The notes beneath the pieces are model-generated. The model ran no database searches. It saw only the letters and a list, made by a program, of their open reading frames with translations, and was not told the origin of the DNA. Positions 44,819-59,800 of a stretch of DNA of 64,000 bases are shown one piece after another. The position numbers were made by a program, and so were the translations under genes. Numbering within the stretch: position 1 is the first letter of the stretch; each line of letters begins with the position of its first letter. Origin of the DNA: Andrena cerasifolii (Eukaryota; Arthropoda; Insecta; Hymenoptera; Andrenidae); the NCBI RefSeq assembly GCF_050908995.1, contig NC_135119.1, positions 9,300,001 through 9,364,000 of the forward strand. Reading direction: 5' to 3'.

Positions 44819-47297
44819 CCATCAGATATGGTAAAGCTGTAAGTTTCAGGTCATTTAAATATATAGTTAGCCGAGTATGCGAATATAAATAAATCTAGAA
44901 GCTGCAAATTAATATTTTTGTAAATTTTGATTTAAATAGCAGACACAGTAAAGAAATATTATATGAAATTATTGTTACTTTGTCTAATGCGCGATATACG
45001 TATGTGTATGCAGAATTTATAATTGACTATATGTGTTTAGTATGAAACGTTGATTTTTTTTTTATATAATTGTTGTCGACGAATTGCAACTTCTATCAGC
45101 TTAAATTATATACAATCCGTTTCGTAGAAGTTTTATTTGTATTTCAATCAGAATGTATATTCGATGATGTATATTGAGTAATGTGTATAGTATACATTCG
45201 CTCTTTTATTTAAAACTAAGAATAGGATTATATACAACATCGCCAAGCAGTTGATACTGGGCGAGTAAAAAAATCTCCCTTTTCGAAAGCATATGTCTGT
45301 AACAATATGTAGTAAGTGGAAGAGATGTAACGAAGTTGCAAGTGGCTTGAAAAAAATATGGGGTGATAATTACCCAGGACCCAGGTCTTATTCCAAGTCG
45401 CGCCTGAAGTATTTTAACACTAATTTAGTTCCCATTAATCTTATTGCAGGATGCTCGGAATCCTAAAATGGAATATATATATATATATGAGCCACTCGGA
45501 AATCAAACCGATCAACTCCATGACATTAATCAAACTAGAAACAATTGATAGTTTGACAGTAATCATATCGTGAAGTACTAAAATTGAGAAATTTACACAA
45601 AGTGGAGTTGATCAGTTTGACTTCCTCTAGGTTCATACATGGCTTCGGGTCATCTGGCTCCAATAGGTGTCGTCATTTAATTACCGCATTTACAATTTCA
45701 TTATAAGTATCTCTTCCACTATATACAGAATATGTTGCATAAATAGGAATTCTACGTAATTTACACTTTATCATCACGGAACTATATGCTTTAGATTTTG
45801 AAATTCTATTTTATAAGTAACGACAAATGTAATTTTTTAATTTTGTCAATCTAATGTGAGATAAATTCGGACATATTCATGAAATATAAAATTAAGTGAA
45901 AGAATATGAACAAATTGTCATAATCAGTTTTCTATTTATTATGCTTAATAAGTTAGAACTGTGAGAATTATATTAAACGTCCGTTGTAATTAAAAAAAAA
46001 AAAATTAAAAAAGAAAACGAATATTTGGACAATTAAATATTATTATCGCTATGTATTAGAGTATAACTTAGGCTCGCTTAGTTTCTTTTAATTTAATTTA
46101 TAATTCGAAAATTGCGTTAACCAGCATATTGTTGCCAACATAGGGCTATATAATAATCATGTATGTAATCAATTTTATATACATAGCGGCATTGAAGGGG
46201 GTGTATTTATGTTTTATTTATAGTATACAAATTTAGCGGTCTTGTAAAGTATTTTGATTTTGTAGGTAAATTTGTTTCCAAGAACCGGTAAATCGGTTTC
46301 AGAAACTTTTTAAACGTGAATCTGGAGACTCCGTATTATTTGCGTAAAATATTTGAATATTTGTTTGTTTTACTCTCATAACCATGATTTTAGTCTAAAA
46401 TTATATACATATAATGTACAATGACATTCGTAAGTGCAGTACTTCACTACCTACTCAGATGGCAACGTCAGAATGTTACAATAATTAATTGCTTGTGTAC
46501 TTACATCTAATGTAGCTATATGCATGTAGGAGTAAAGTACTTCTTTTATGAGCTTTGCAATCAATTATATTTATGTACAACAGAAATTGAAATATGAAAG
46601 TGAAAATATGTCAGGGCTTGACACGGTTCCGAAAATAACTGTTTCAAATTTTAATACGTATCTTCATATAGTTTATTAACTTGACGTTAGAAAATAAAAA
46701 AAATAAGCGTTTTTAAAGGAAGAAATTATTACACTTTTGTCATAATCAGTGTATTATATATAATTCGGGACACCATATGTTCATATTGGAAAGTAATGAA
46801 ACCTTAGCGAAACTTTAATGCAAATAATAAATGCAAGGTATACAATTTAATTTTCAACCTATTTTCCTGAGATATTATCAATAAACATTCCTTGTTAAAA
46901 TTCTTTTAATGTTGTATTGAATAACAGGTTTGGTTACTCTTCTGATTACGAAGCAATTCGTTGTAAGAAACATTTTTCCTTGTATTTAGACGGATTCGAA
47001 ATGTATATTTTACAAGACTGAAATTTGTTGATATATTTAGAATAATTCTACACGAAATAAATTACAAAATATATATAAGAAGTGTGTATGATTAAGTAGT
47101 CTTTCAACACGATGTGTTGACCCTTCTGCATAATTTAGGCAGTTTTGATCTCAAATCAAACGAAAAACCATATTTGTTTCCTGTATAGCAACGCACTACT
47201 CGAGTTATACTTTTATCATATCTTCAAGTAGATAGTAACAGTCTATATCAGCGTGCCCCGCGAGATAGAATACTAGAAAATAGAAGATATACAGTGT

Positions 47298-48016
47298 GTA
47301 CCAGAAAGATGGGAACCCCTGATTAACTCGGAAGTATGAAGTTTTCGAAAAAAATATTTCAGACAAAAGTTTTAGGGTTTGGAGAGAGGCAACTGATGGC
47401 GATCTTCACTATGACCTAGGGACCAAGTTTAGAGGTCATGCCAAGGTCAACTTGATTTTTTCAAACGCGAGCTTCTATTTTCGGCACCAGAAATAGAACG
47501 AAAAATTTTACGTTCAAATATGTGGTCATGATATTGAGTAAAAAAATCCTTGGGGGTTATTTGAGGGTGAAATCACTTTTTCTAACAAGACCCCGGTTTA
47601 AGTCGAGAGGATGAAGTTTTTGTAAAAAAATGTTTCAAACAAAAGTTTAAGGGTCTACAAAGATGGTGATGTTGACCATGGCCTAGGGGTAGTAATCAAA
47701 GCAGCTAGGGGTAGTAGTCAAAAATAGAAACCGAACATCCGTTAAACATTGAATATCAAACACACGGCTTAAATATCAAGCCACGTACTTAAACGTACAA
47801 TTTTCTGTTTTTTTTTCATTTCTGGTGCCGAAAGCAGGGGTTCTCATTTAAAAAAATCAAGTTGACTTTGTGATGACCACTATTTGACCCTTAGGTCATA
47901 GTGAAGGTTACAATCAGTTGCCTTCTTCCAACCCCTGTAACTTTTTTCAGAAACATTTTTTTTTTCGAAAACTTCATGACTTCCGAGTTAACCCAGTGTT
48001 AATTTTTCTGGTACAC
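47298..48016. mobile_element. Inverted-repeat element, arms about 165 bp
   Basis: GTGTACCAGAAA at the left and TTTCTGGTACAC at the right are the ends. The arms share TTAACTCGGAAGT, GAAGTTTTCGAAAAAAA, GGCAACTGAT, CTTCACTATGACCTA and GTCAACTTGATTTTTT in inverted order. The central part (about 47480-47845) partly repeats the same motifs in direct orientation, so it may be a double insertion. Confidence 0.75.
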
Positions 48017-50883
48017 CGTACATCCTGTATTATTCTTTGTGAAAAAAATAGATGAATCGCAGAGAGTACAATTTTGTTGTAAAAGCCTTCATTTACGAGA
48101 AAATTTTGATACTTCGTCAGGTACGTGTATAATATACTTGATTGAGTTTTGCTCTCGCGTATTTAGATATACGTATGTATGTACTTATATTTCTCTCTCT
48201 GTTCTCGCTTGTATTTATAAACATTAATAAGACCGTGATTTGCTTTCCGTTGCGTCTGCTATCTTATTATCGACGTAAACTAATGAAAATTTTAAATCCT
48301 AGATTTTAGTTTTATTTAATTAACATAGAAATAATAAAATGATGCCGTTGAAGATGTTGTTCATATCAAACTGATGATCTACTTTCAGCACATAACGATT
48401 GTCGAGCACTTACATAAATGAAAGGTTGAACGATGATTGGAAAGATTCAGGAACATTATTGTAACGAAAGTGAGAAAAGAGAGGTTATGCTGAATCAATT
48501 TATTAATCACGAATTATACGTATAAGCATAAAAACAAAATGGTGGTCAGTTGCTTCATTTTCTATTATTTAGATATATCTAAATATAATGGTTGCGTATT
48601 ATAGTGCGAAGTAATCAAAATGTAGGATACCAGTAAATATTTCAGAAGATAAAGCTATCTAATTGAAATGGGAAATGTATTACCGTAGCATCACATTTTA
48701 CGAAGCAAAACAATTGCACTTTGGAATTTCAAGCTAAAAATGTACAACATACTCGAAACTAAACGATCACGTTATTTTAAGTTTGCAAAACAAAAATGCA
48801 AGTAAAGTGTCCAAACAGTATGAAAAATGTATCTGATTTTTTTGTAAAAATTAATGTGCTTCGCGATGACAGCAATAATGAAATAATTACGTTATTGTGG
48901 AAATCACGAAAGAAAAATAAATATATTTCACAAATTTCGAATACAAATATGGGACATTATATAATGATTCATATCTTATATTATAAATAATATAAGATCA
49001 TTATTTATTACCATTTATTTTACCCTGACTTACTTAAATTCATGAAGAAGTTAAATCTCTATAATCTGCAATTTTTGTTGTTAATTCTCACGTAAACTGT
49101 AACTACGCTGACATCTGAACATGGGTCAAATATTTTTTTTACGCCTTTAAGACGTCTGTCCGGAGATGTTTGTATGACGTCTCTCCGAGTAAGTGTTTAG
49201 GACGTCTCTAAGACGTCCATGCCAAGACATTTTTTAAACGACTGTGTTTAGATGTGTTAAAGACGCATGTGTACATAAACAAGTCATGACTAGGCCGACT
49301 CGCGATGAATAGTACACGACCGCCAGGCGGCGACCGGGTCGAGCGCTTCTCGCAGGTGGGATACAACAGTCATGCCTATAAGAGAGCCGGGCAGATCATA
49401 TACCGTCGTTCTCGAATACCGGCGTTTTTTGACGAAGGGAATTTATATCTTGGACTTGAACTTGGTTATGCCAAAAAATGGTCTCGATCATTCGCTATTA
49501 CGCAAGACGTTCTTCATTTTTATGAAGAAACGAAAATATTGATCAGAAAATATTGAGAACAGGAACGAACAGCTACTCGACAGGGCTTCTTTTCTCAAAA
49601 TACTTAAATTCATTAAAAGAAGATATTAATTCTAATAAACACAAACAAATCGCTTAATATCTCTAATATCTCTTTAAAGAGCTGCAGCTAATCAACTTTG
49701 AGGCGTCTTGAAAGTCTGAAACAGACGTCTTTAAGACGTTTGTGTGCTATCTGGGATGTATAGGGAAAAGTTGTTCTGAATGTTGAATTTTACAACATAT
49801 TTAAATTCCATCAAAATCAGTGAGGTGTGCCCTTTTATGCACTGTCACGTCCCGGGTAGCGGTATTTGGGGACAATGACGATGTGGGGTTGTACAGGAAC
49901 GTTAGGCACGAAAGCCAGTTTCGTAGCAGTTTGGGAGCTGGGAGTTTTATAATTTATTTAGTGTACATGTATAATCATACATTGTTGTTATATGTACATA
50001 ATACCTATACATATAACACTGAATTTCATTATTTCTATTAATTTGTTTTACATTTATTAGGTGAAAGAAAGGCGAAATAATTAAAAACAAAGTCCAGTTT
50101 CATTTAATTACTTGGTATAATGGAAATACAACAAATAAAAGAAAATATGAAAATTTTTTTTTACAATCTTATCCTTCCTGCTTCATGAAGTAATTCCATC
50201 TATTGTAGTTTGAACTGTTTCGGCGTGTAATGTAATTTTTAAAATTAAAATTGGATTTGAATGAGCTAAAAAGGTATTTTTAGTTTCCCCACTGGCGCAT
50301 TTTGACTATGAACTTTGATTTACTAAAAACTGTGAAACACCTTTCAACCTTATTTTACGCGAATATTTCAATGTTCTCAACATTCACGATATTTGTTACC
50401 AAATAAAAATTAAACGGTTACAAATTTTTATCTAACATGCGAAGATGATAAATAAATCTATCATAGAAATGTTGTACATATTCATTGCTTGTACAATGAT
50501 ATTTAAAAAAATCTCCAATCTAATGATTTCCCAAATTGCTGTCTCATTACGATAGCAATTAACTATCGCTAACGATCAGTATAACAATATATTCTTTTAT
50601 ATTTGATTACTCGAGCAGATGTTGTACCATGTATAATATTTTGTGACAAATGATTGGCATACGACATTACAATAAGACAGCAAAGTGATCTTCGCAATAA
50701 GTTTCATGCGATAGTATTCATTAATAAAATAAATAATATAATTTTAAAATGATTACTCGTTTTCTGTATATTATACTACTGCTGCGTGTATAATATTGAT
50801 CACACATGACAAGGAGTATACCTTCGGACACCTTCCAAAACGTGACTAAATTTTTACATTAAATGCACATCGAAACGATAACA

Positions 50884-53800
50884 TTATCCGTTCCAATTGC
50901 AAAGCACATGAGCGATCATTAAGTATATGGTTATTGTCATATTACTCGTTAGCATAATTGGAAAGCCCACTCTGAAATGAACGCATCGAAAATTATTTGC
51001 CGAATTAATGCAATTATTACGACAACAAAGAATCAATTAGTCGCGTATTTTTGTGGAGAGAACTTAATTTATCCGCGATTTGTTATTCGATCTGCAGTTT
51101 CAAGTTTTACCCAAAACATGTCTGCCGCAGTGTATTCGATTAATTAACTTTATTGCGATTTAGGTAATTTAAATTTAATTTAATTACTTCATAATTGTCA
51201 CATATAAACTGGAGTGATATGATACTGTCTCTGCAAATTGAATGACAAATAAGTCTCATTGTAGTAATTACACAGTCCCAGTCCTGTGTATACGAAACGA
51301 TAATAGTTACTAATAAAAAGTACACATTTCGTTTAGCCTTCATAAGTAAAAAGTGTTCGAGAAGCATTTAAACGTTCAAAATTAGAAAAAAACATTTGTT
51401 AACTTTTTTCAGTTCTTCGGATTTTTTTCGAAAACTGTTTGTCGAACGTGAAAAAGTAATAGAATATAAAATATGCTTCTGGTCTAGATCTGCAACTTTT
51501 ATTTTACATGTTTTTTTATGCGATCAATAACTTAGAGGATAATAAAATAAAATCGACTTTGCGCGCTTTTAAGTAATTATTTAAATGTTTAATGGCCCAG
51601 GGGCTCCTTTTCCCCGTATCCAATCGTGCTCAAACTTTACACAGATTAGTGTTTATTAATTGGAACTATGTATTCTGGGGGATGTTGCGACGAAAATTCA
51701 AACATTAAAAATAAGAGCCACCCTAGTACACAAATACGATAAAGGTGTAGGTACTTACTTGAAGAATTGCATAAAAGTGAATTTGTATCCATGTTGCTCG
51801 GCTACACCCACGCAAACTACATTAGCAGTACCTCCAATCAATGTACCATTTCCTGCAAATATATCCACCAATTCAACCACAGAGATAACAATAGTACCTG
51901 CCGGTATCCATTGAACTTTTACGATTCGGTGCGTTTTCAATGAATAAATAACATCGCGGATAGATTCGTTCTAGCAACATATGAAATTCGTAGAGTTTGT
52001 ATGAAAAGTTCAATTATACCCATATTGTATTTTCAATGTACAATTACAGTAGGAGTGTACAGTGTTTTTATACGCTGAATTACAAACAAGAATCATAAGA
52101 AGTATTCTTATATCGAATTGTGCAACAATATGAAACAATTATTATTGCTATCTATATGGGACCTATCTGTCGACTTATTAAAAACTTAGTCGTTAACTAT
52201 CGGGTAAACTTAAATGTTTCTTAGGAAAATCTGATGGTCGAAAAATAAGGTCCACCCTAATGTCCACCTATAGTCGAACAGCCTGTATTATTCAAATGAT
52301 TTATACAAACGACATCGACAAGTTCCATGGTCTTCTCAGTGATGTGATTAACAGTGATTTATATCGCCAGAAGAGTTGGTTCTTCGAATCGATAATAATA
52401 GTTTGAAAATCATTTTCCTCTTACCTCCCATGCAGGCGCCAAAGGCTAAAGCCCATACTAACGGCTGCAGTGGCAGTCCAAGTTCGCGGTTGCGTGCCAG
52501 ATTAGTTACGATTCTTATCATCATGGTTGATAAAGGCACATTATCCACGAATGCACTCGCAAATGCTGACACCCAAAGTAGCAGTAAAATAGCAACCGCC
52601 AATCGTGACTCTTCATTCACGGATAGGATAATTATTTCCGTTTGTTGTCCTATCCAAGCGATTAGACCTAGTCGTGAAAGAGCCTGCAACGTGTCGAAAA
52701 TGTCACTGAAATTTAAACTTTTGTGGTTTACGAATGGTGTTTTGAATATAATGGTAAATATAATATAGAAGTATTTATTACCTCCATGAGAACAAATAAG
52801 GATGCAAAGAATAACAGGGTGCTCCATTCCACTCGTGCCATAAGACCATCCAGATCTGCGCTATCTGCTAAAATTAGTAATAAAAGAACACCAACTAAAG
52901 CAGTCCAGCCTAATGATAAATGCAAATTTGGAATACTGTGCAGAAAGAAAAGGGTGATCACCAACGATAATGTGAAGCCAGACTTTACTAGTAACCACTT
53001 GTCTCGAATTGGATACTGCAAAACGAAATATAATGTAATCAGTGTTTGCTAATCTCAATTGAAAATGTTAGATTGTTGTATAAGTTCTATAAAACACCAC
53101 AAACTAGTTCAAGCAATTGGAACCATTTGATCGATTCTGCGAATACTCATTTACAAAATTTAGTTTACATTAAATAATTTCTAATCAGGAATCTGATAAT
53201 TGTCATACAGTTACGATCGAACTTGTTTAAATGTTGTGTGTAGAAAATAATCGTTTTTCATTTATGAAAGTCAACATTATTTTACACTTATAAGTGTAAT
53301 AATAAGTAAACAATTATCAATTAATCATTCACTTTGAATAACAAAAAGTTCTCATTTTGACCATTTTTTTTATAATTAGTACACAGCTTATATTTTTTCG
53401 TACGTATACGTAACATTACCATAAATAATGCGACTATGTAACTCGATAACATATTTAGATGTATGGAATTATATTTTTCTAAATGTCGAAGTGTACCTTG
53501 CTTGTAATAATTTTGTGTAAGTATTTGGCATACCTTAAGAAATAAACAAGTACGCCACTGCATATATTTCGGGATGTACACGATTTACATCATTAATACA
53601 TTGGAATAATTGTAGTATCTGTATTGATTTCTTATTTACCTTTTCTTGAAGCTCTTCCAGCGTAGTTTTGTATCTTTCGAGCGCTACGCTACCCGTCATT
53701 AACTTCTTCTTTAATTGCGAGAGTAACCGTTGAACTTTTTTTAATAAGGTTTCCCTTACTAAATTTTCATCCTTACTGTAACTCGACAAACTGGCCGCGG

Positions 53801-56800
53801 CTCTTTGCCAAATGGCAATTTCATGCCTTAATTCCTAGAATAAATTAACGAAGAAATTTGTGAAACATATTTTGTGAAATACAATACAATTAAACGTCCT
53901 GGATCATCTATTTTTGTATGTCTGTGAAATATATTAGCATGAAGTCTATACTATTATATAAAATTGAAGTCGCATACTTTGAAATGCGGTTTCTCAGTAA
54001 ATATGAAGTGTACGCACAAGTGTGGTACATCACTTTGTTTGTCTTGGCGAGAGGAAGGTTCTAATGTTTTTATTTTTTTTAAATACTGATTTTTAAATAA
54101 TAGTAGTTCGGGATGCGACCGCCAGGTGGCGACCGGGCGAGCGCTTCTCGCTTGCAAAACAGCACCGCGGCAGGAATAAGTGGCCGAGGGCTGTCGAGTT
54201 TACAGATTGCAGATTACAGATCATGAATCAGTCACGCTAATATTTTGGGCGAAGACGAGACGAGGGATGCTAGTACAATATAAAATTAGTGATTGAAAAT
54301 ATGTTTTAAAACTTTTAAACATTATTCTATCGTTAAAACATATGACAAATCATCGTCATTATTAGCATCAGCAGTAACTCAAGTTTTATCCCAGTTAATT
54401 AATTTTTCAATTGCACGTAATTTTCCTTATGCTACAACTAATGGCTTAAGTTCCAGAAACTTACAAATTCACATTTCGAGTGCGTTGAGTTTAAAAAGGA
54501 GAACTTCAAATTTGATATGGCAAAGAAGACAGGATTATTTATGAAAAGTAGTTTGAACGATTCTTGCAGAGGTATCTTCGGTATGCACAACATGAATGGC
54601 GCAATGAAAATAATTAAAAAACATAAATACCTGTACATCTTGCGGCTCGTCGAATCTAAGCACAGATGCATCACGAAAGATAAATCGTAGCTGAGCATAG
54701 ACTATGATTAGTACTAATATAATGCCAATACTCATATGTATTGTGAATGTACTAAAATCGACACCCTAAAAAAAATACAGATCAACTGATTTACCGTAAA
54801 CAATGAATATGTTTGAATAATCGTACAATTGAAATAAATTTAAATGTATATAAAAGTTCGATAGTTTCATACTATTTATTCAGGTTCAATGTAATAATTT
54901 TCCCGATCTGAGCGTCAAATGAAATACGTACTATTTATTTCCAATATACGTAGCCAGTACTAGTTTCTTATTAAACACAATATAATATTATAGATTACAC
55001 AAATAAAAATACGCGTCGCGCGGTCTCCTTGACAACGGGAGGCACGCTGGGCCAGAGGAAGATTGGAAGGGGAAGCAGGCGCGTGAGGGGCCCCTACGCT
55101 GGAGAGCCCTGCTGTAGTTATAATGCCTATCCAAGATATAGTGACTTAGGTGTGAAGTCCCTCAGCGGGGTCTTACCCGGCACCCTGCTGGGTACTGGCC
55201 GCTAAACGTGCCCCCCTACTACCTCTTGCAGGACTGTATTTAGAGAAGACCAGGACAAAACCGGGGCTGTAACAGAAAATAAAACAGAAATTGAAGATAC
55301 GGTTTATCATTGTTAAAAGACATCAATTAAGTTTTGATTAATTATTATATTGATTCAAAAATTCTCCACCACTGTTCTAATGCAGTACATATACCTTACC
55401 AAAATGTATTTGTATTTAATATAAGAAAACATTTAATAGCCAGTAGCAAAGCTTAATTGATGTCTTTTAATAATGATAAACCGTATCTTCAATTTCTGTT
55501 TTATTCTCTGTTAGGGCCCCGGTTTTGTCGTGGTCTTCTCTAAATACGGTCTTGTTAGAGGTAGCAGGGGGGGGGGCACGTTGAGCGGCCAGTACCCCAC
55601 AGGGTGTCGGGTAAGACCCCGCTAAGGGACTTCACACCTAAGTCACTATATCTCGGATAGGCACTATAACTACAGCAGGGCTCTCCAGCGTAGGGGCCCC
55701 TCACGCGCCTGCTTCCCCTTCCAATCTTCCTCTGGCCCAGCGTGCCTCCCGTTGTCAAGGAGACCGCGCGACGCTACGAAGGCTGCCATGATAGGCTAGC
55801 CCGGCTAGCGTCTTCGCGGTTAGCGCCGCGCGGTATAAAATTTAAATAAACACGATATTGTTAGACATTTTTGCCAGCATTCAAAGGAATACTTACGTTA
55901 CTTATAACATCACGATGGGATGCGATTATTACGTTTGGCGGATCCCCTACTGGTGTCATAGCGCCTCCGATATTAGAAAAAACCACCATGGAGGTCAATA
56001 TCGGCACGGGATTTATTTCCATTACTTCGCATAACCGGATGGTCACTGGTGTCATTAACAGTACTGTTGTAACGTTATCTAAGACAGCCGAGATGAACGA
56101 CGCGAAGAAACACAGTGTGCTTATTAGTGGCCATAATTTTCCGCCAGTTATCTGAAAGTCATAGTTACAGTTAATTTCAACATTGAACTTGGCGATATTA
56201 TAAAAACGATACCAGATTACGCACCGACACATAGTAAATTAGTATAACTTCAACTAAGTATAACTTAGAATTTTTAACTGAGGAAGTAAGTACTTAAACT
56301 GTAATTTATGAAATACTAGCTTTACTACTCGGCTTCGCCCGAAATTTAGATTCTGCTTTTATAAAAAAAATTTTTTTTTTTAGTTTCTTTTGTGAAAATG
56401 ATCACTTTCATCTGGTTTAGTTAAACATAATGAACTGAGGCACATTTCGTGATCCCAGAATTTATCTTTCGAAAGTTTTTAGGCGACAGACAAACACACA
56501 AACATATAGAAGCTTTCTGCTTCATACATTAAGATTTGTATTAAAATAGTATATTAAAGAGAATTTCCTACAAAATTTCATAGATTCACAATTTGCAAAA
56601 CATTTTACATTGGCAGGAAGGGCAAAAATGTGCCATTTTGAACTAGAGTCCTTTGTTATGTTACTTACTATAAAATAAACATTTACAGGATCACGTCTAG
56701 TTCTCAGGCGAAAATGAACGTGATATTCCGATTTTTTTGTGGAAAATCTAATGTATATCTATTGCAACTATTTTCTTATTTTAAAAGTACATGTATTCAG

Positions 56801-59800
56801 CAACACTCGGTAATTTTTTATTGAAAAATATTAAAAAATGAACGAATAACAGCCACTTTCGTGGAAGCTGTTTTTATAAAGGCGCTGTGCGGTGAGCAGG
56901 ATTTCTCTGAGCTGGATCGTGCGAAGTCAAAAAGTAAAGAAGATTCTGATAATATATTAGTTTATCTGGTACGTGAACGAAGGATTTTTGTTTTAGATGA
57001 AAACTCTATTTTTAATTAACGAAGAATTCCGACATTGAAAAATCGTGTTCACCGCGCAGCGCCTTCATAGAAACAGCTTCCGCGAGAGTGGCTGTTATTC
57101 GTTCATTTTTTAATATTTTTCTATAATAAAATTACTGAGAGTTGCTGAATATATGTACTTTTAAAATAAATAAATAGTTGCAAATGATATACATTAGATT
57201 TTCCACAAAAAATTCCCGAAAATCACGTTCTATTTCGCCTGCCAACTAAATAGACACGACCTCATAAGTCATTTGCAGGTGTGCAAATGTTATTTGATTG
57301 AACTGAATGTTACCTTATAAGCGTACACGGCCAGCCAGTCGAATATGCCCGTTTCAGCGACGACAGCAACAAGTATCATCATAGAGAACAATAACATCAA
57401 TGTATCGACGTCTATCCAAGAAATCAATTCTCCCATCGTTGGCCTCTGTGAAACGAAATTGTTTTACCACGCAAATTACTTATATTCAATAAACAATGCC
57501 CGTTACATTTTTACGTATTTCTTTTCGTTACATCCACTTAAAATACCTCATTTAGAGCTGCGAGTATTGCAATAGACATGGTGGACGCTAACATGGCGGC
57601 AAGAGTTCTATGTACAACCTGAAATCAAATAATTATGAAAGTATTGTATTGATTTTGTAGTGTACTGACAATAAATAAGTCGGCAATAAGCTTCAATTCT
57701 TTGGCTACACGTTAATTCGTGTTAGGGTAGATGTACCGTTTGTGGTCATTGCGCTGTTTTTGGCCATGTGCATAATTATCTTATTTTTAAATTGCTTGCA
57801 GATCATTATTATGTGGAGAATTTCACATAATAAATATTTTCTTTAGTATACCGCCAGAAATATAAGGTTTCATTTATTGCTTACACGGGAAAATATTATA
57901 TTTTTTAAGTAATGGCCAAAACTGGTACAATACCTCAAAGTCCTCCTATTTTGTTGTAGAAATATTTCGTAATATTTTAACTATTTTGAAATATTTTAAT
58001 ATTGAGAAATACATTGTGGAATTATTTTTGTAGAAATATACGTATTAGAAGAGTAACTGCACAAGTCGTGTGTTATAATAAACACTAGAAGGCAGTAAAT
58101 TGATTTCTCAGAAAAGAGTGATTAAATAACGTTGTATTACAGTGTTGCCTCGTTAGCGGTTCGCTGGTCGGGACCGGCATTGAGCCCGTATCGTGAAGGG
58201 AGCCCTAATTCCGAGTGTTCGTTTCTCGCTTCTTTCTGGCCGAAGGGGGGAGCGAGATGGAACACTGCGTGCGCGATGGTCGCGAGCGCTTACCGTGAAC
58301 CGGGCCTGCGTCAAGATTTTGCGAAGCGGTTTTCGTGCTCACGGTAAGCGCTTGAGTGTCAGGCGTACCGTCCTCGCTCGCTTTCAGTGCCTCAAGCTCG
58401 CTCTCGCCATCGCCCGACAAGAGTGAGACAGAAGTGGTGGGGATAGCGAAAAGTCCGTATCGTGTACACCAAACCGAGCCCGTAACGAGACAATACTGTG
58501 TTCACCTGTACTGAAATATTTTATAGAAATTGATAACGTATTTTGTTAATAGATATCATGTAAAGTAATTACCTCGAATATTATCAATATGTATAACCCG
58601 AGTAAAACTATTGCAGCGTACACTATACCATCATCTTTGTCTATCGAGGATAAATCGTAAGCCATGGAAATTGCGAAACCGGATTCCAGGTTGGTTTTTA
58701 AGTTCATCGAGATCATACCTCGTTCTAATGACCTATAAAATAAGATAATAGAATGTTTCAGACAGTAGCATTTTAAATAATTTATGTCGTACATCAAGAC
58801 ATTTTTTTTTTATCAGAGATTCATAATCAACGAGCTTGAAAAGCATTGCTATTGATTAAGTAGAGTCAGTTGAACGTACTTTTTATCAACGTTCTCCAAC
58901 TTAAACGTCTTATGGTGCCTCTGCCCAGGGAAAAGGTCCATCAGATTCTCCGGAAGTACTGGCAACACCCATACATTGCTTATGTTCTACGCACGAAGTA
59001 CCAGAAATTTAAAGAAACAGGGAGACACGAATGAGAAGAATTTGATTTTACTATTTTTGGGGGATCTAATAAACAAGACCACCTTCAAAAAGATTGAAAA
59101 TTTATATTATGAAATTCATTTATTTCGCACGGTACATTATTTCTAAGACAGTCGAGATAAACGACGCGAAGAAACACAGTGTGTGTTAGACATATTTGTA
59201 TATTTTGAAGGGAGGTTTTGTAATAAATATTGTTGTCATTAATTTTACCGTTATATTATTATTTTTTAATATCTTATTTAACAAAACTAGAAAAAAACTA
59301 TATACATATAATATGCATGTAAACATGTATCTATTCTCCGTGTCATTTAAGAAGGAACTCGTTTCGCGCATGTAGAGTGAGCTCATTGGCTCCGAAAAAG
59401 CGTTGGTGGGGGTACAGCCAATAGTGGCTTCTCCGGGCACCAATGAGCGTCAACCTGCGCAGAACCGGTCTACACTCGTCGGTCGGCAGGTTCCTTCTTA
59501 AATGACAGGGAGTATTTTTACGAATATTAGTATTTTCTACAAGCATTTTACCTTAATCTGTTTAGAGTATCCAAATGAAGACTGATCAGTATCGTTTCCT
59601 TTGGCAATTAGTAGTTCTAACCATAACATTAAGTATCTTTCAGATACATTCGTATGGTCGTCTAATTTGTTTGACGGAAGTAGTGAACCTTCTATCGTTA
59701 CACTAATCTGTTTGCCAGAGATGTCGCCATACATTTTATAATCTATTATAATTTAAGGAGCAATTCACAATCGGGAAATGTTTCGGTGTACGATTATGCG

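Larger units (their letters stand above)
43000..50883. other. 7.9-kb gap with no coding exon found
   Basis: This lies between the convergent 3' ends of Elongin A and the P protein. It is AT-rich. I found miniature elements at 43578, 44645 and 47298, fragments of the 22-bp minisatellite family at 49143-49755, and a fragment (49310-49345, CGACCGCCAGGCGGCGACCGG) repeated at 54117-54145. Open frames of 60-83 codons have no recognisable content. Long 3' UTRs of both flanking genes may fill part of it. Confidence 0.55.

Noticed and set aside
49305..49556. 83-codon plus-strand frame
   Set aside because: Its start shares the CGACCGCCAGG..GCGACCGGG segment with 54117-54145, so it lies in repeat DNA; no family recognised.
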